Assembly (NCBI GenBank): GCA_033239005.1
Contig: BSQZ01000039.1
Span: 87,618-151,617 of the forward strand
DNA: 64,000 nucleotides
Direction: 5' to 3'
DNA from: Lamellibrachia satsuma
Taxonomy: Eukaryota > Annelida > Polychaeta > Sabellida > Siboglinidae
Shown here: positions 40,999 to 54,179 of the stretch, in pieces
Layout: the number at the start of each line of letters is the position of its first letter
Numbering within the stretch: the stretch's first letter is position 1
The notes under the pieces: generated by a model
Told to the model about the DNA's origin: nothing
What the model saw: the letters and a program-made list of their open reading frames with translations, nothing else
Database searches by the model: none
Program-made: the position numbers and the translations under genes

Positions 40999-42114
40999 CG
41001 TCTTATGATTATGACATTTGTTTTATGTGGTTCATACCAAAACGTAGTAATAATTGCGAGGAACGCGAGATTTAAATCGTGGCGCGGGAGAACCCCTGGA
41101 CTCGGACTGTGAGCCCCGAAGTGTGTTTCGGCTGCAATTGTAATTTACGGTGCCATTTTTCAATTTTACTACATTCAATTTGCTACATCCATATTGCACT
41201 ATCAAGGGAGTGGTTGGTGAATTATATTTCCTGCTGTCGTACCATCTTGCTATGCTGTATTGCCTGTTTGTTTGTTTTAATCTTAATCATTAATGGTCTC
41301 TTGTACTATTGTCGTACAGATGAGCGATAATGCAATTCGTTCGGATAATGTGTCGACTGTAGATTCTCTAAGGACCCCGTAATCTAAGGAGACCAACCGT
41401 AAGATTCAAGTTTAACATACCAACCCAGTAGAGTGATATTAAGATTTAACTTTTACAATGTGTTTATTTGGTAATGGTGTGGTCGGTGTGTTCGCAGTTA
41501 GTCGCTAGATGGTGACACTTAATTCTCGAGTTATGTTGTGATGTTTGGGTTCACCAGTAGTCGCTAGATGGTGACACCATTTGGAGCCAAGTGACAGTTT
41601 ACAACTTGAACTATTTTGACTTAAACTGTATTGTTGGTGGATTTTTTAATCCACTGCTATTTGTACCTTAATCTTTGATTATCCAATCGAGTAATATGTA
41701 TCGTCCTGGAGCTGGTATATAATTCCCAGCATTGTGACTGGTAGATATAGATGGTTATAGCCAGACAGCCAGGTATCTAACTCTTGTATGTTGTCTTGTA
41801 TGCTGTATCTAGTTTCACCACTAATACTTTGCATTCGGCATGTTATGGCTCACCTGACAGATCAGAGCCATCTTGCTTAGTACCGGTTGTTGTTTGAGGG
41901 TTTTTTAGTTATTGTTTGGTGTAAAGTAGAGGAGTGGAGTCATTATTGGGACTGATGTGAATTTGTAGTTGTTCTTACGTGATTATTATAATTTTTACTC
42001 CTAAATCCTTTCGTCTTTTCCCTTACGCTTAAAAGAAATAACTTTGTTTATAGTACAACTATACAGTAATCATTATTGCTGTGGCCTAATTTGTAATAGT
42101 AACCAGGGCTTACA
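40857..42114 (+). repeat. 5' LTR
   Basis: Begins TGACCTGATCATTCTG and ends GGGCTTACA just before the PBS. It carries an internal (TA)n at about 40,961-40,996, two TCGCTAGATGGTGACAC motifs (41,505 and 41,563) and a GGTGGCGCTAGGTGGCGCCA motif near its start. It contains about 190 bp (around 41,720-41,906) that the 3' LTR lacks. Confidence 0.9.
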
Positions 42115-42117
42115 TTT

Positions 42118-42135
42118 TGGTGTCAGAAGCGGGAT
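42118..42135 (+). promoter_or_regulatory. primer-binding site, tRNA-Leu-like
   Basis: TGGTGTCAGAAGCGGGAT lies 3 nt after the LTR end. From general knowledge, TGGTGTCAGAAGTGGGAT is complementary to a metazoan tRNA-Leu 3' end; this copy differs at one base. It would prime minus-strand synthesis. Confidence 0.75.
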
Positions 42136-42235
42136 GGGCTAAACAAAGTTTTTTTGTTTCTAGTCTGCTTTTAATTTTTATTAAACAACAACTGGGAAAG
42201 GCAGGCTGGAGGATGTCCAGGACGAACTGGCGGCA

Positions 42236-43125
42236 ATGCAGCAAGCGTTACAGCGAATGAGGGATCGGGCTGGACAACCTGCGACCAGCGTTGTGATTCA
42301 GCGTGAACGCAAACTGCGTCACTTCAGTGGGGCCGGCGACGTGTCCCTGGTGGATTGGCTGGAGGAGGCGAGGGCCTGCATCATTGTGCAGGGTCTGACA
42401 GGACGTGCTGCAGCAAATTTCGCGATCAGCTATCTGGAGGGAGCAGCCCGGATGGAGATGCGGTGTCAGCCTGACGAAGTTAGGGGTGACGCAGAACAGA
42501 TCTTCTCTGCCCTGGAGGAGGTGTTTGGAGAGAAAAGCTCCACATCACAGCTACTGGGAGCGTTCTACGAACGACGGCAACATAATTCAGAAACAATATC
42601 GGACTTCTCGCATGGCCTGGTCGAGCTGGTGGTCCGCCTGCAAGGGACATCACCAGGAATAGCCGACGACCGCGACCGGATGTTGCGCGAACAGCTGATT
42701 GAGAATGTGCGCGACGTCCATCTCCGATGGGAATTGAAACGTCGGGTCGAGCGCGAGCCAGCCAGCACATTTCTGGCGATCCGGAAAGTGGCCCTGATGA
42801 GGTGGAAGACGTGGCTCCCAGGAAGACCAGGGCGTACGTGGCCCAGTGTGACGCAACGCCCCCTGATGCATTGGCCAAAGTCTGGGATGAGTTGGCTGCC
42901 CAGAGAAAGCTGTTATCTGAGGGACTAGCTGCCCAACAGCACGCAATCACCGAGGTGCTGAGTCAGCAGCAGCAGATTCTGTCTGCCATGGCAAGCGGCC
43001 CCGGACCGAGGCAGTGGGGTCGTTCCAGTGAAGCCGGACGTGGAGTGGAGTGCTTCCACTACCACAAACGTGGACATATCCGGCGCGATTGTCGAGCATA
43101 TCAGCGTTCAGCTCATTTAAACTGA
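42236..43125 (+). pseudogene. gag, frameshifted
   Basis: First frame 42,236-about 42,790 with a retrotransposon capsid-like region (LRHFSGAGDVSLVDWLEEAR, ISYLEGAARMEMRC, QLLGAFYERRQHNSETISDF, LREQLIENVRDVHLRWELKR). It switches to another frame about 42,780 and ends with a knuckle-like VECFHYHKRGHIRRDC. That knuckle has Tyr where the second Cys of CCHC belongs, so zinc binding is probably lost. Gag would form the particle around element RNA. Confidence 0.8.
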
Positions 43126-44090
43126 ACGAGTCCACCCCCCGTCAGGGCCTGGGGGCGGATGTGAATCAAGTGGCCCAAGAACGGGGACGGCCCATAGATG
43201 GGCTAGAACATTTGATTGGCGATTCACCAATCATCACGGTGACAATGGCGGGTGTCAACGTAGAATGTGTGGTGGACACTGGAAGCCCGGTGACACTTGT
43301 AAACGAGTCGTTCTACCTGGCCCTCCTGCAGCCTCGTGGCCACAAACTTACGACGGTACGGAACTGGCTGACAATTCGAGCTGCTGATGGTCTGGAATTG
43401 CCATATCTCGGCTATTTTAAGACATACATTGTGTTGGCTGGCAGTACTGTGTGCAACCGAACTGTCCTGGTGGTCCGAGACTGTCCCAATGGTCGTCAAG
43501 TGCCGGGGCTCATTGGCACTAATGTACTGTCTGCAGTACCCCAAGTGACTTCTTGTCTGAGGGATTTGGGGACGAAGGGACAAGCCGCTAGAGAAACAGT
43601 GAAGTTTGCTCGTGTTGCTGGCTCACAGCCCGTCTGTGTACCAGCCCACTCAACGAGCTATGTACACGCACTTGGAGGGAAAGACGGCGTGACGGCAATT
43701 CTTGAACCGTTGACATTGGACCCTGACAATCCACTGATTATATCAGCTGTCATCAGTGCTAGGACCTTCCCTGTGGCTGTTGTCAACACCACCCAGAGTG
43801 ACATGTGGCTGAAACCACGGACCCGACTTGGCATGTTAAGACCCGTACAAGTCTTGGGCACTAGAGACTTGCAAGTCGAAGTGAATAACAGTGAGATTGT
43901 TGTGATCAACCAGTCGCTGCTTGACACCAATTCACCGGACAAGATGGACACACCCCGATTGCCACCTGTTGATCTGTCCAACTTTCCAGGCACGAGTGAT
44001 GAGTTGCGGCTGGTCACGGAACTCTTCAGTCGCCATGCCAACGTGTTCGCCAAATCTGATGATGACTTAGGATGCACTGATGCTGTATAG
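43050..44090 (+). pseudogene. pol: aspartic protease and linker
   Basis: Retropepsin-type active site VECVVDTGSPVTLVN at about 43,262-43,305, then VPGLIGTNVLSAVP, the usual second conserved block. It continues into the pre-RT linker with LFSRHANVFAKSDDDLGCTD. A TAG at 44,088-44,090 interrupts the frame, which otherwise continues into RT. The overlap with the gag frame suggests that gag-pol was expressed by frameshift in the ancestor. Confidence 0.85.
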
Positions 44091-45068
44091 CACCGCATTC
44101 GTACAACAGACCGGCGAATACCACCGACCCAGCTTGAAGAGGTGAAAGAACACTTGCAGAAACTACTTAGAAATGGCTGTATTGTTGAAAGTCAGAGTGA
44201 TCACGCCAGTGCTATCGTGCTAGTGCGAAAGCGCCCTGGAGCGCTTCGACTGTGCTGTGACTACCGTGCATTGAATGCGAAAACGGTCAAGGATGCGCAC
44301 CCACTTCCTCGAATCGATGAATCCATGGATACCATGAAAGGGGCTCGTTGGTTTTCCACACTTTACCTGCAGTCCGTTTACAACCAGGTACGCATGCACC
44401 CAGACGACCAGCACAAGACAGCATTCACAACACCGTTTGGACTGTATGAGTTTGCACGTATGCCGTTTGGCTTGTGTAATGCGCCTGCGACATTCCAACG
44501 CCTAATGCAGACAGCATTTCGCAATGAACTGTACACCGTATTGCTGTGCTACTTGGATGACATTATCATCTTTGTCAAACACATTTCCGAGCACATACGC
44601 CGACTCGATGTTGTGTTCACGAAACTGGCCGAATATGGTCTCAAGTTGGACTTAAAGAAGTGTTCTTTCTTCCGAGACGAAGTAAACTACCTGGGCCATC
44701 GCGTGTCGGCAGAGGGCATTGCAACAGATCCGAACAAGATCACTGATGTAACGAACTGGCCTACCCCCTCGACACTCAAGGAGCTTCGCTCATTCCTTGG
44801 CTTTGCATCCTACTACCGTCGATACGTGTCGCGCTTCACACAGATTGCCAGCCCTCTACACCAACTGGTGACGTCAATGTGTCAGGATGTGAAAGGCAAG
44901 CATAGGAAGAGTGCCCACGTGAAACTCGGAGATCGGTGGACGAAGGATTGTGACAATGCCTTCAGCACCTTGAAACACACCCTCACTACTGCCCCAGTAC
45001 TGCAGACTACGCCCAGCCGTTTATTGTGGAGACAGATGCATGTGACCGAGGATTGGGTGCAGTGTTGA
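44091..45068 (+). pseudogene. pol: reverse transcriptase, motif A damaged
   Basis: Clear Ty3/gypsy RT: LRLCCDYRALNAKTVKDAHP, FARMPFGLCNAPATFQRLM, LLCYLDDIIIFVKH (intact motif C) and YLGHRVSAEGIATDPNKI, then the connection LRSFLGFASYYRRYVSRFT. Motif A reads FSTLYLQSVYNQ where the family has FSTLDLxSGYxQ, so the first catalytic Asp is Tyr and the copy is inactive. The frame is lost at about 45,030-45,068 before RNase H. Confidence 0.9.
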
Positions 45069-45742
45069 GCCAAATGCAAGAGGGAAGACTGCGGATCATT
45101 GCCTATGCCAGTCGAGGGCTGCGTGGAGCTGAACGCAATGCTGCCAACTACTCGTCCAAGAAGTTGGAGCTGTTGGCACTAAAGTGGGCCGTGACAGAGA
45201 AATTTCGTGACTACCTCCTAGGCAGCAAATTCACCATCTACACAGACAACAACCCGTTGACGTACTTGATGAAGAAGACAAAGCTCCCTGCCTTGGAGCA
45301 AAGATGGGCGTCTGCACTGGCTCCGTTTGATTTTGACATTCGGTATCGTGCAGCTCGTCATAATGCCAATGCTTATGCCCTGTCACGGATGACACGCCAG
45401 ACTGTGCCGATGGACGATAATGATGTCAGCAGTTGTTTCGAAGAAGTGACTCGATCAACAGCACTCCCAGCAACATTGCGTGTGAACTTGGTGGAGTCAG
45501 CTGTGCAGTGTATACAGCAGCCTGTCGTGACGCAAGTCAACGTGACCGGTAGCGCCCTCAAGTCGAGTGGAACACTATCCAGCATTCCACCATCACAGAT
45601 GAGTGAGCTGCAACAGAAACACCCAACCATTGGCAGATTGATAATGTTTCGAGCCCGCGATCGTCGACCCGACCGAACCGAGCGGTTAGCTGAATTGCCA
45701 AAAACCGCTAACGCTGTTGAAACAGTGGGACCGAATTGTTGA
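45026..45742 (+). pseudogene. pol: RNase H
   Basis: METDACDRGLGAVLSQ, IAYASRGLRGAERNAANYSS, KKLELLALKWAVTEKFRDYL and FTIYTDNNPLTYLMKKTK are typical of the Ty3/gypsy RNase H, ending with LAPFDFDIRYRAARHNANAY. The tether region towards integrase then breaks near 45,720. Confidence 0.88.
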
Positions 45743-46697
45743 AAAGGACCATGTTCTCTTTCGACGCATGGTGACAACCCAGGGTGACACCCTGGATCAG
45801 CTGCTACTGCCTGAATGTCTCAAGGAAAGTGTAGTGAAAGGTGTACATGACGACGCTGGCCACCAAGGGGTGGAACGAATCGACCAGCTTGCTCGCGTCC
45901 GCTGCTACTGGCCCAATATGCCGATGTGAAGCAGTGGGTAGAGAAGTGTGCTCGATGCACAGTCGCCAAGATGCCACACACGGCTGTGCGGACACATCTT
46001 GGTCGACTGGTGGCAACACAACAACTTGAAGTACCTGCCATCGATTTCACTCCTCTGGAAGCATCATCTGATGGCTGTGAAAACGTTTTGGTTATCACAG
46101 ATGTGTTCAACAAATACACGGTGGCTGTGGCTACACGGAACCAGAAAGTTGTGGCAGAGTACTGGTGAAAAAATGGTTCCTGTCGTATGGGATACCATTG
46201 CGTCTCCACAGTGACCTGGGGCGGAACTTTGAGTCGGCCGTCATCCGCTCGTTGTGTCAGTTGTATGGCATCCAGAAGTCACATACGACCCCATATCATC
46301 CCGAAACGGGCAAGTGGAGCGGTTCAACCGGACACTCCATGATCTGCTGCGGACGCTGCCACCAACCAAGAAGAGGCGATGGGCAGACTTCCTGCTAGAA
46401 GTTGTACATGCGTACAACACCACGCCACACGCCAGTACTGGATACTCCCCCCATTACTTGATGTTTGGGCGTGACAGACGGATGCCAGTTGATCTTCTCC
46501 TGTTTGGTGGCGATACACCTGCTGTCGATGACAACTGGGTGCAGCATCATCAAGAGCGGTTACGCCATGCCTACGAACTCGCCCGTGCGCAGATGGACCG
46601 TGCTGCTGATGCACGCAAGATGACGTACGATCGTCATACGAAAGACCTTCCGCTCTCGGCCGGAGAACGCGTCTACCTACGGAAATCATGCTATTAA
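45717..46697 (+). pseudogene. pol: integrase in several frames
   Basis: Zinc-binding part: VVKGVHDDAGHQGVERID, then WVEKCARCTVAK in a new frame (45,926). Core: EVPAIDFTPLEASSDG and VLVITDVFNKYTVAVATRNQ with the first Asp, LRLHSDLGRNFESAVIRSLC with the second Asp (46,165 frame), and NGQVERFNRTLHDLL with Glu (46,254 frame), followed by AYNTTPHASTGYSPHYLMFG. All DDE residues can be found but never in one frame. Confidence 0.88.
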
Positions 46698-46743
46698 GGG
46701 ACGCAACAAGATTCAGGATGTCTGGGACGGCAAGGTATACCGG

Positions 46744-47139
46744 GTGGTATCGCGGCAAGGCACCAACCACGTCTACGTTGTGGAGCCAGCTGACGGGTTC
46801 GGCGAACCACGCACCGTTAATCGAGCGGAGATTCGCCAGTGCACTCAGCCGACTGGGGGCCTGAGACCACGCAAGTTGCCGTGTGCACCAACTAGTGCAC
46901 CAGACGTTGACTCGTATGGGTCGAGTGCTTCGTCAAATACGCCCTGGATGTGCTCCGTGCCAGAGGTCCCGCAAGGCAGACCACCACGCAGACTTCAGAG
47001 ACCGCCACCGCGCGCAGTGACACCTGAGTCCTCGTCAGACGAGCAGACGGCAGAGCAACCCCTCCGCCGGACTCATCGTGCCACTGCTGGGTTGCACTCT
47101 AACCCACTGAACCTGCCACGGTCTGTGACGCAAAAGTGA
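46744..47139 (+). pseudogene. pol C-terminal tail
   Basis: Continues the integrase C-terminal barrel (MVSRQGTNHVYVVEPADG, RTVNRAEIRQC) and a long Pro/Ser/Arg-rich tail ending in TGA at 47,137-47,139. No chromodomain recognised. Confidence 0.65.
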
Positions 47140-47178
47140 ATGATGGTGTTTAGCTCCTTCACAGTATTGGATGAGCAT

Positions 47179-47191
47179 AAGGAGTGGAGGG
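47179..47191 (+). promoter_or_regulatory. polypurine tract
   Basis: AAGGAGTGGAGGG immediately precedes the 3' LTR, the position of the plus-strand primer in LTR retrotransposons. Confidence 0.8.
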
Positions 47192-47193
47192 TG

Positions 47194-49028
<1,835 letters not shown>

Positions 49029-49051
49029 CTGAAGAAAACCCTTTATAATAG

Positions 49052-49129
49052 TCCAGCTGTTATGAAATAAAATCGTCTTATGATGATGCAAATTCCACCA
49101 CTAATAACCTTATGGCCAACTTGGAGCAG
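49052..49129 (+). CDS. internal coding exon of a duplicated small secreted-protein gene, copy 1
   Basis: 78 nt, bounded by ...TTTATAATAG on the left and a strong donor CAG/GTAGGT on the right. Phase 0 reading gives SSCYEIKSSYDDANSTTNNL then MANLEQ. The copy at 51,301-51,384 encodes a near-identical peptide with the same boundaries. Differences between the two are mainly third-position changes plus a 6-nt, frame-keeping length difference, which argues for selection on protein. The first exon for this copy would lie upstream, beyond the TG run and LTR element, and was not found. One Cys, one NST sequon. Family not recognised. Confidence 0.5.
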
Positions 49130-49243
49130 GTAGGTATGTTTATTATATGACTAACAAGAAGGGTGTTTGTCTATATTCGGTGGCAAATCAGAAGTAATTC
49201 TTATTTATTAAATCTACTGCGTGTACATTTTAAATGCTTTCAG

Positions 49244-49324
49244 GCATTACCTTTTATAAAACTGACACCTGTCTATACGATTGTCGACATTTACACTACA
49301 ATCGCAATGGCGCCTTTCAAATGA
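49244..49324 (+). CDS. possible terminal exon following copy 1
   Basis: 114 nt after the donor of the previous exon a good acceptor, TTTTAAATGCTTTCAG, leads in phase 0 into 26 codons (ALPFIKLTPVYTIVDIYTTI then AMAPFK) and TGA. The equivalent stretch in copy 2 is deleted, so there is no comparative support. It may be chance. Confidence 0.3.
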   Translation, partial: ALPFIKLTPVYTIVDIYTTIAMAPFK

Positions 49325-49637
49325 CGTGAAGATGCGTGTCGTGTCGACGTGACGATGCGTGTCGTGTCGTTCATGACCAAATGGATCTGGCGTTGCCATC
49401 GCGTAGTTGAAATGCACGTGTGTCTTTCATATATCACAATAGCAGCTCCATCATAGTAGCAGATTCCCACGATCATAACTGCATCAATAGCAAATTAACT
49501 AACTGGTTTCACACCTGTAATATGTACACATTGTTGAACTAAGTTTGTTCAGGGTGTCCACATAAAAAACACGTTGGTCTTAGAAACAATCTTAATCTCA
49601 CGAAATGTTCTTCAAATGAACTGAAAACGTAAATTCG

Positions 49638-49773
49638 GACTGACTAAGGATTAAGACTGACTAGGGATTAAGACTGACTATGGATTAAGACTGACTAGGG
49701 ATTAAGACTGACTAGGGATTAAGACTGACTAGGGATTAAGACTGACTAGGGATTAAGACTGACTAGGGATTAC
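49638..49773 (+). repeat. 17-bp tandem repeat, eight copies
   Basis: Unit GACTGACTAGGGATTAA, nearly perfect; variants are CTAAGG and CTATGG. 49,774-50,050 has no recognised gene; a GATGCGTGTCGTGTCG doublet lies at 49,330-49,366. Confidence 0.92.
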
Positions 49774-50460
49774 GCTAAGGTGAGTTTCAGACCTGTAACA
49801 TGTGTACACATTGAGACAGTCCCACGTTATAGTCGACGAACGGCGCTCCATGTTGAGTCACGGTCGTTGACGATCGAACATTGCTGGTGTGACACGTCAC
49901 TCCATGCGTGAGTCATGCTCGTGGACATTGGCCAGACTCGTACAAACGTTTCTGTTAGACATACATTTTCGATGAAGAAGACGAATGTGGTGGTTGTCGT
50001 ACTTGCCCCGAATCAAAGACATATCCACTCTAATTACGCAAGCAGATATTCGCACGCTCCCGGTGCGGGACTCATTGTTTAAAGCCCTAGTCCCCAGTAG
50101 AGGCTTGTATGGCGCAGTGATGTCCTCGGGGGGGGAGCATACATATTATATAACTGTAGTGAACACGCACGCACGCGCACACACAATAGCGCCCTTTCCA
50201 GTGGACGCGTCCGTGATTACAGCAATTATGCTGATAACTCCAACAAAGACTTCATTCAACTGGTCTACCTAACGTAGTGTTAAGGGTCTTTCACCCTGCT
50301 GCTGAAAAGCCGTTCCACGTATCTGCGCTGACTACAAAACAAGATAATATATTGTCGATGCAGCGGCAGGTTGGACAAATAGTGTAATACGTTAAGTCTT
50401 TCACCCCCATTTCGAAGCAACTTGTGCAGGATCACGCAGTACGCATGCGCTGCGGTGGAG

Positions 50461-50502
50461 GATAAAAGAAGGACTCTGCGCCCACAACGCCTCTCGTCTC
50501 TT
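50461..50502 (+). promoter_or_regulatory. TATA promoter of the secreted-peptide gene
   Basis: GATAAAAG at 50,461-50,468 with a pyrimidine-rich CTCTCGTCTCTTCAG about 30 nt downstream as the likely start site. An NRF1-like GCATGCGC lies just upstream (50,443-50,450). The ATG follows at 50,519. Confidence 0.5.
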
Positions 50503-50518
50503 CAGAATCGGAAACAAC

Positions 50519-50593
50519 ATGAAGTTAATTGTCGCTCTTCTGTTGGTTGTCGTCGTGTCGGGTGCCCTGGCTCGGCCGCCGAGAAGGAAAAGT
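50519..50593 (+). CDS. signal-peptide exon of a small secreted-protein gene
   Basis: 25 codons, MKLIVALLLVVVVSGALARP then PRRKS, followed by GTATGT as donor. It is a textbook signal peptide: Lys at 2, hydrophobic core of about 13, and SGALA before the cleavage point; then a basic PPRRK, possibly a propeptide site. A TATA box sits about 55 nt upstream. Phase 0 splicing fits the exon at 51,301 exactly, giving a secreted protein with one early Cys. The 707-nt intron holds a LINE 3' remnant and a CA microsatellite. I do not recognise the family. It is too short for ordinary ORF searches. Confidence 0.6.
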
Positions 50594-50847
50594 GTATGTC
50601 GCATTTATATAAATTAGAGTAGAAGTACAAACGGTTGATTACATTTAGTACACGAAAGTTTAGCTTTCCACTGATGCTCGTCACGAGATGTTATTAGTAG
50701 GGTAGGGAAAATAGCTATAGTTATTTATCAACTTTTTGTTTTGAAGTACTTGTGCCGTCAAAAGATTATATTGTTGCTGTGTAATACAAAAATGTCAATT
50801 GTACAACTGACACTGTTACCGCACCCCGAGGTCTACCGTTCATAAAG

Positions 50848-50905
50848 TGAACAATGAAGCCATTGGCTTATCGAGAGCCCTTTTTTACAAGACGTGTAGC
50901 CCGCT
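50848..50905 (-). repeat. LINE 3'-end remnant (same family as 8.4 kb)
   Basis: AATGAAGCCATTGGCTTATC, GAGAGCCC and GTGTAGCCCGCTCTT match the 3' UTR and stop region of the LINE at 8391-8466. Lies in the intron of the secreted-peptide gene. Could also be a SINE sharing that tail. Confidence 0.7.
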
Positions 50906-50906
50906 C

Positions 50907-51243
<337 letters not shown>

Positions 51244-51300
51244 ATCAATATATGTGCATGATTTGTACTGATTACTCTGAAAAAAAACCTTTCATTATAG

Positions 51301-51384
51301 TCCAGTTGTTACGAAATAAAATCGCCTTATAATGATGCAAATTCCACCACTGGCAGTAGTATCCTGATGGCAAACTTGGAACAG
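51301..51384 (+). CDS. internal coding exon of the secreted-protein gene, copy 2
   Basis: 84 nt between TTCATTATAG and CAG/GTAGGT. Phase 0 reads SSCYEIKSPYNDANSTTGSS then ILMANLEQ. Compared with copy 1 at 49,052: same start, same end and the same splice sites, two extra codons in the middle and several silent changes (AGC/AGT, TAT/TAC, GCC/GCA, GAG/GAA). It follows the signal-peptide exon at 50,519 in phase. The next exon is not obvious; homology to copy 1 resumes at about 51,445 after a deletion and ends by 51,545. Function unknown; a secreted peptide is the only inference. Confidence 0.58.
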
Positions 51385-51520
51385 GTAGGTATGATTATTA
51401 TATGACTAACGAGAAGGGTGTTTGTCTATGTTCGAAGGGTGTTTGTCTGTGCCTTTCGTATATCACAATAGCAGCTCCGTGATAGTAGCGGATTCCCACC
51501 ATTATAACTGCATAAATAGT

Positions 51521-51552
51521 AAATTAACTCACTGGTTTCAGTGAGTTAATTT
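51521..51552. repeat. perfect 14-bp hairpin
   Basis: AAATTAACTCACTG, loop GTTT, CAGTGAGTTAATTT. In the duplicate near 49,493 only the left stem is present, so the right stem was added, for example by templated repair, at the point where the duplication ends. Confidence 0.8.
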
Positions 51553-51806
51553 ACGCGCGAAAGTCAGTATCAGAATGAGGGACAACCGAACATTTATGCA
51601 ATATTTAATAGATATGTCTTGAGTTTTTTTCGGAAAATAGCACTGTAATTACCCAAGCAGGTAATATTCGCACGCTCCCGGTAGGGAACTCATAGTCATT
51701 CTTGCTACGGTCAGCCTCTTGGTTGAAGCCTTAGTTCCCAGTAGAGGCTTGCATTGCGCAGTGATGTCCTCAGGGGGGTAGGGTTGGGCATATAAATATG
51801 CTAAAC

Positions 51807-51814
51807 ACGCACGC

Positions 51815-51875
<61 letters not shown>
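51807..51875 (+). repeat. (CA)n microsatellite
   Basis: CA run inside the second copy of the repeated module. Confidence 0.9.
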
Positions 51876-51876
<1 letters not shown>

Positions 51877-52174
51877 GATCGCTCTTTCTTGTGGACGCGT
51901 CCGTGATTATAAAAATTATGCTGATAACATATCGGCGTGGGACTCATTGTCATATTTGCTACGGTGGGCCTCTCGTTTCATGGCCTACTCCCCAGTAGAG
52001 GCTTGTATGACGCAATAATGTCCTCGGGGGGGGGGGGGTCCAACGAGCACTTTTTTGAGATAAAGTTTTTACTTAAAACAAATCATCCCAGAACTCCTCG
52101 AACTCCGCGTCTATATTTTCTTAACTGCCATTTCAACAGGCATAATTAACTAGTGTAAATAATTTTATTTTTAG

Positions 52175-52206
52175 AAGGCAAGTGGACAATGAAGCCATTG
52201 GCTTGT
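52175..52206 (-). repeat. short LINE 3'-end remnant
   Basis: GGCAAGTGGACAATGAAGCC then ATTGGCTTGTTG matches the 3' UTR of the 8.4 kb LINE (8393-8425). Confidence 0.6.
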
Positions 52207-52825
52207 TGAAATCTCCAAACTCCATATTGCTGCAAAACAGATTCACATCACCAGATCTCGGGAAATCGTGAATGAATCCACGGTCCTTTTATTTTTGTCT
52301 CAGTGAATATTCACAGATCCGACATCATTGGGGTCTATGTTAACATATATATGGACGTTTTATTCTTAAACACTATACAATATTTTATTAGAATCCGCCT
52401 TGAGTATGTATGTTTGCAGGGGCGGATCTAAGCTTGTTGGCAGGGGGGTCTCAGTCAGTCGTAGTCATGTCATGCTACTTACCAACCGGGGTGGGGGGGC
52501 GACACACGTGTCGTTCTACTTACATAAGGATTAATATTAGCCGGCTGCTAATACTTCAGTATTTACATTGACACTAGTTCCGCCTTCATGGGTGGGGGAC
52601 CGGGACAAGTCCGCCTGTTGAAGTCAAGGGTAGTTCACACCTATTTATTATAGTTAGCGTTGTATTAGCACAGCTGTATTGTAAGATCGCTCTGAAAGGA
52701 AGATCGCTGATGCACACATCAAGTGCGGCCGAGGTCATTAACTTGAACACAGCTTCACATCGCCGCCATTCCGTTTGTTCTTGTTGCTTTTCTCTTTTCC
52801 ATCGGGGTCGCTTCATTAGCATCAC
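52207..52825. other. no gene recognised
   Basis: Includes two G-rich patches (52,440 and 52,490). A minus-strand frame of 79 codons (52,825-52,586) has no recognised feature. Confidence 0.4.
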
Positions 52826-53000
52826 ACATGTCCGAATTGCGCTTAGTAATTATATGTGAACAGTTGCTCACGTATCTCAAAAGGGGTTTTGCAGCAAGAT
52901 TAATTATTTACGCCACTAAAATAGAGTCGTTTTACTGCTGATTATTTGCGGTTATACACAATGAGTGCAAAAACGAGATTCAACTATGATAAAACACGAA
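52826..53000 (+). repeat. interspersed repeat, copy B (of 1835-1995)
   Basis: Homologous to 1835-1995 through the same ATG-led frame (MSELRLVIICEQLLTY) and on to GAGTGCAAAAACGAG and CAACTATGATAAAACA. See the other copy. Confidence 0.55.
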
Positions 53001-53029
53001 AGTAGTAGATATAGACATCTGGCAAAGCA

Positions 53030-53400
53030 ATTCCGGTGTCCATGTGTCTGAACGACTTCCGGTTGCGCGCGCAGCCAATCAGAGCCCCCCTGAGCACACA
53101 TCCAAGAGCGCAGTGCCTTCTGGGTAACCTAAGCGCCACCTAGCGACTGGAGCTAACCCTAAACGTCTAGAGCGCCCCCTGGCGACTGAATTAAATTTTA
53201 ATTTAATTTTATTTTATTAAAAAAAAAAAATTTATTATTATTTTTTTTTTATTATTATTATTATTTTTTTTTTTATTTTTTTTTTATATTTTAATTTTAA
53301 CTGTGCGCGCAGCCTCACAACCTTCTGGGTAGCCCGAGCGCCCCCTGGTCCGTAACCCTATCCATAACCCTAGAGCGTCCCCATTGGTAAGCCGTTACAA
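53030..53400. promoter_or_regulatory. CpG-rich, promoter- or insulator-like patch
   Basis: Contains two CTTCCGG (Ets-type), a CCAATCAGAG (NF-Y type), CTTCTGGGTA twice, and AGCGCCACCTAGCGACTGG, AGCGCCCCCTGGCGACTG and GAGCGCCCCCTGG, whose reverse complements fit the CTCF core. A/T homopolymer stretches (53,200-53,300) split it. No attached gene is visible in the window. Confidence 0.35.
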
Positions 53401-53419
53401 CGAAGCAATAGAAAAGCTA

Positions 53420-54115
53420 CGCAATATTGTACACAAACGTTAGACAGAGGACTCTGAAGTCTCTTGCTATTATCATTAACAGGGTCATTAATAACTGAGA
53501 TCAAAGGACCTAACGAGGAGACGAGAAACTAACAAAACACGATATCGTACTATATTTTCTTTATATGTAAATATTTAAAAATAATGCGCTCTTACACTTT
53601 ATCCATAACTCCTACAGTTTACCCATAATTCCTACAATTTACCCATAATTCTCCTATTGAATAAGAGTACAAGGACATTTTATAAAATTTTTTTATTTTT
53701 TTTTGGAAAATAATGACACAATATCGTCCACTAAAGTTAGACAGAGGACTCTAAAGTCTTTTGCCATACGCATATTTTCATTATATGTCAATATTGTTAA
53801 ATAGTGCGCTCTTACACTTTACCCATACCTCCTACAGTTTACCCATAATTCCTACAATTTACCCATAATTCTCCAATTGAATAAGAATACAAGGACATTT
53901 TATTAAATATTTGAAAATAATGACACAATATCGTCCACAAACGTTAGACAGAGGACTCTAAAGTCTCTTGCCATACGCATATTTTCGTTATATGTCAATA
54001 TTGTTAAATAGTGCGCTCTTACACTTTACCCATAACTCCTACAGTTTACCCATAACTCCTACAATTTACTCATAATTCCTACAATTTACCCATAATTCCT
54101 ACAATTTACCCAGCA
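53420..54115 (+). repeat. tandem repeat of about 205-290 bp, three copies
   Basis: Units share AACGTTAGACAGAGGACTCT, ATAGTGCGCTCTTACACTTT and strings of ACCCATAATTCCTACAATTT. Starts near 53,430, 53,725 and 53,937. Inside each is a 17-18 bp sub-repeat (CCTACAATTTACCCATAATT). Non-coding. Confidence 0.85.
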
Positions 54116-54179
54116 CACATATGTAGTGAAGTGTGTTTGTTCGTTCACCTAGCTATAAAAAGAACGGGACTTTAGTTTC

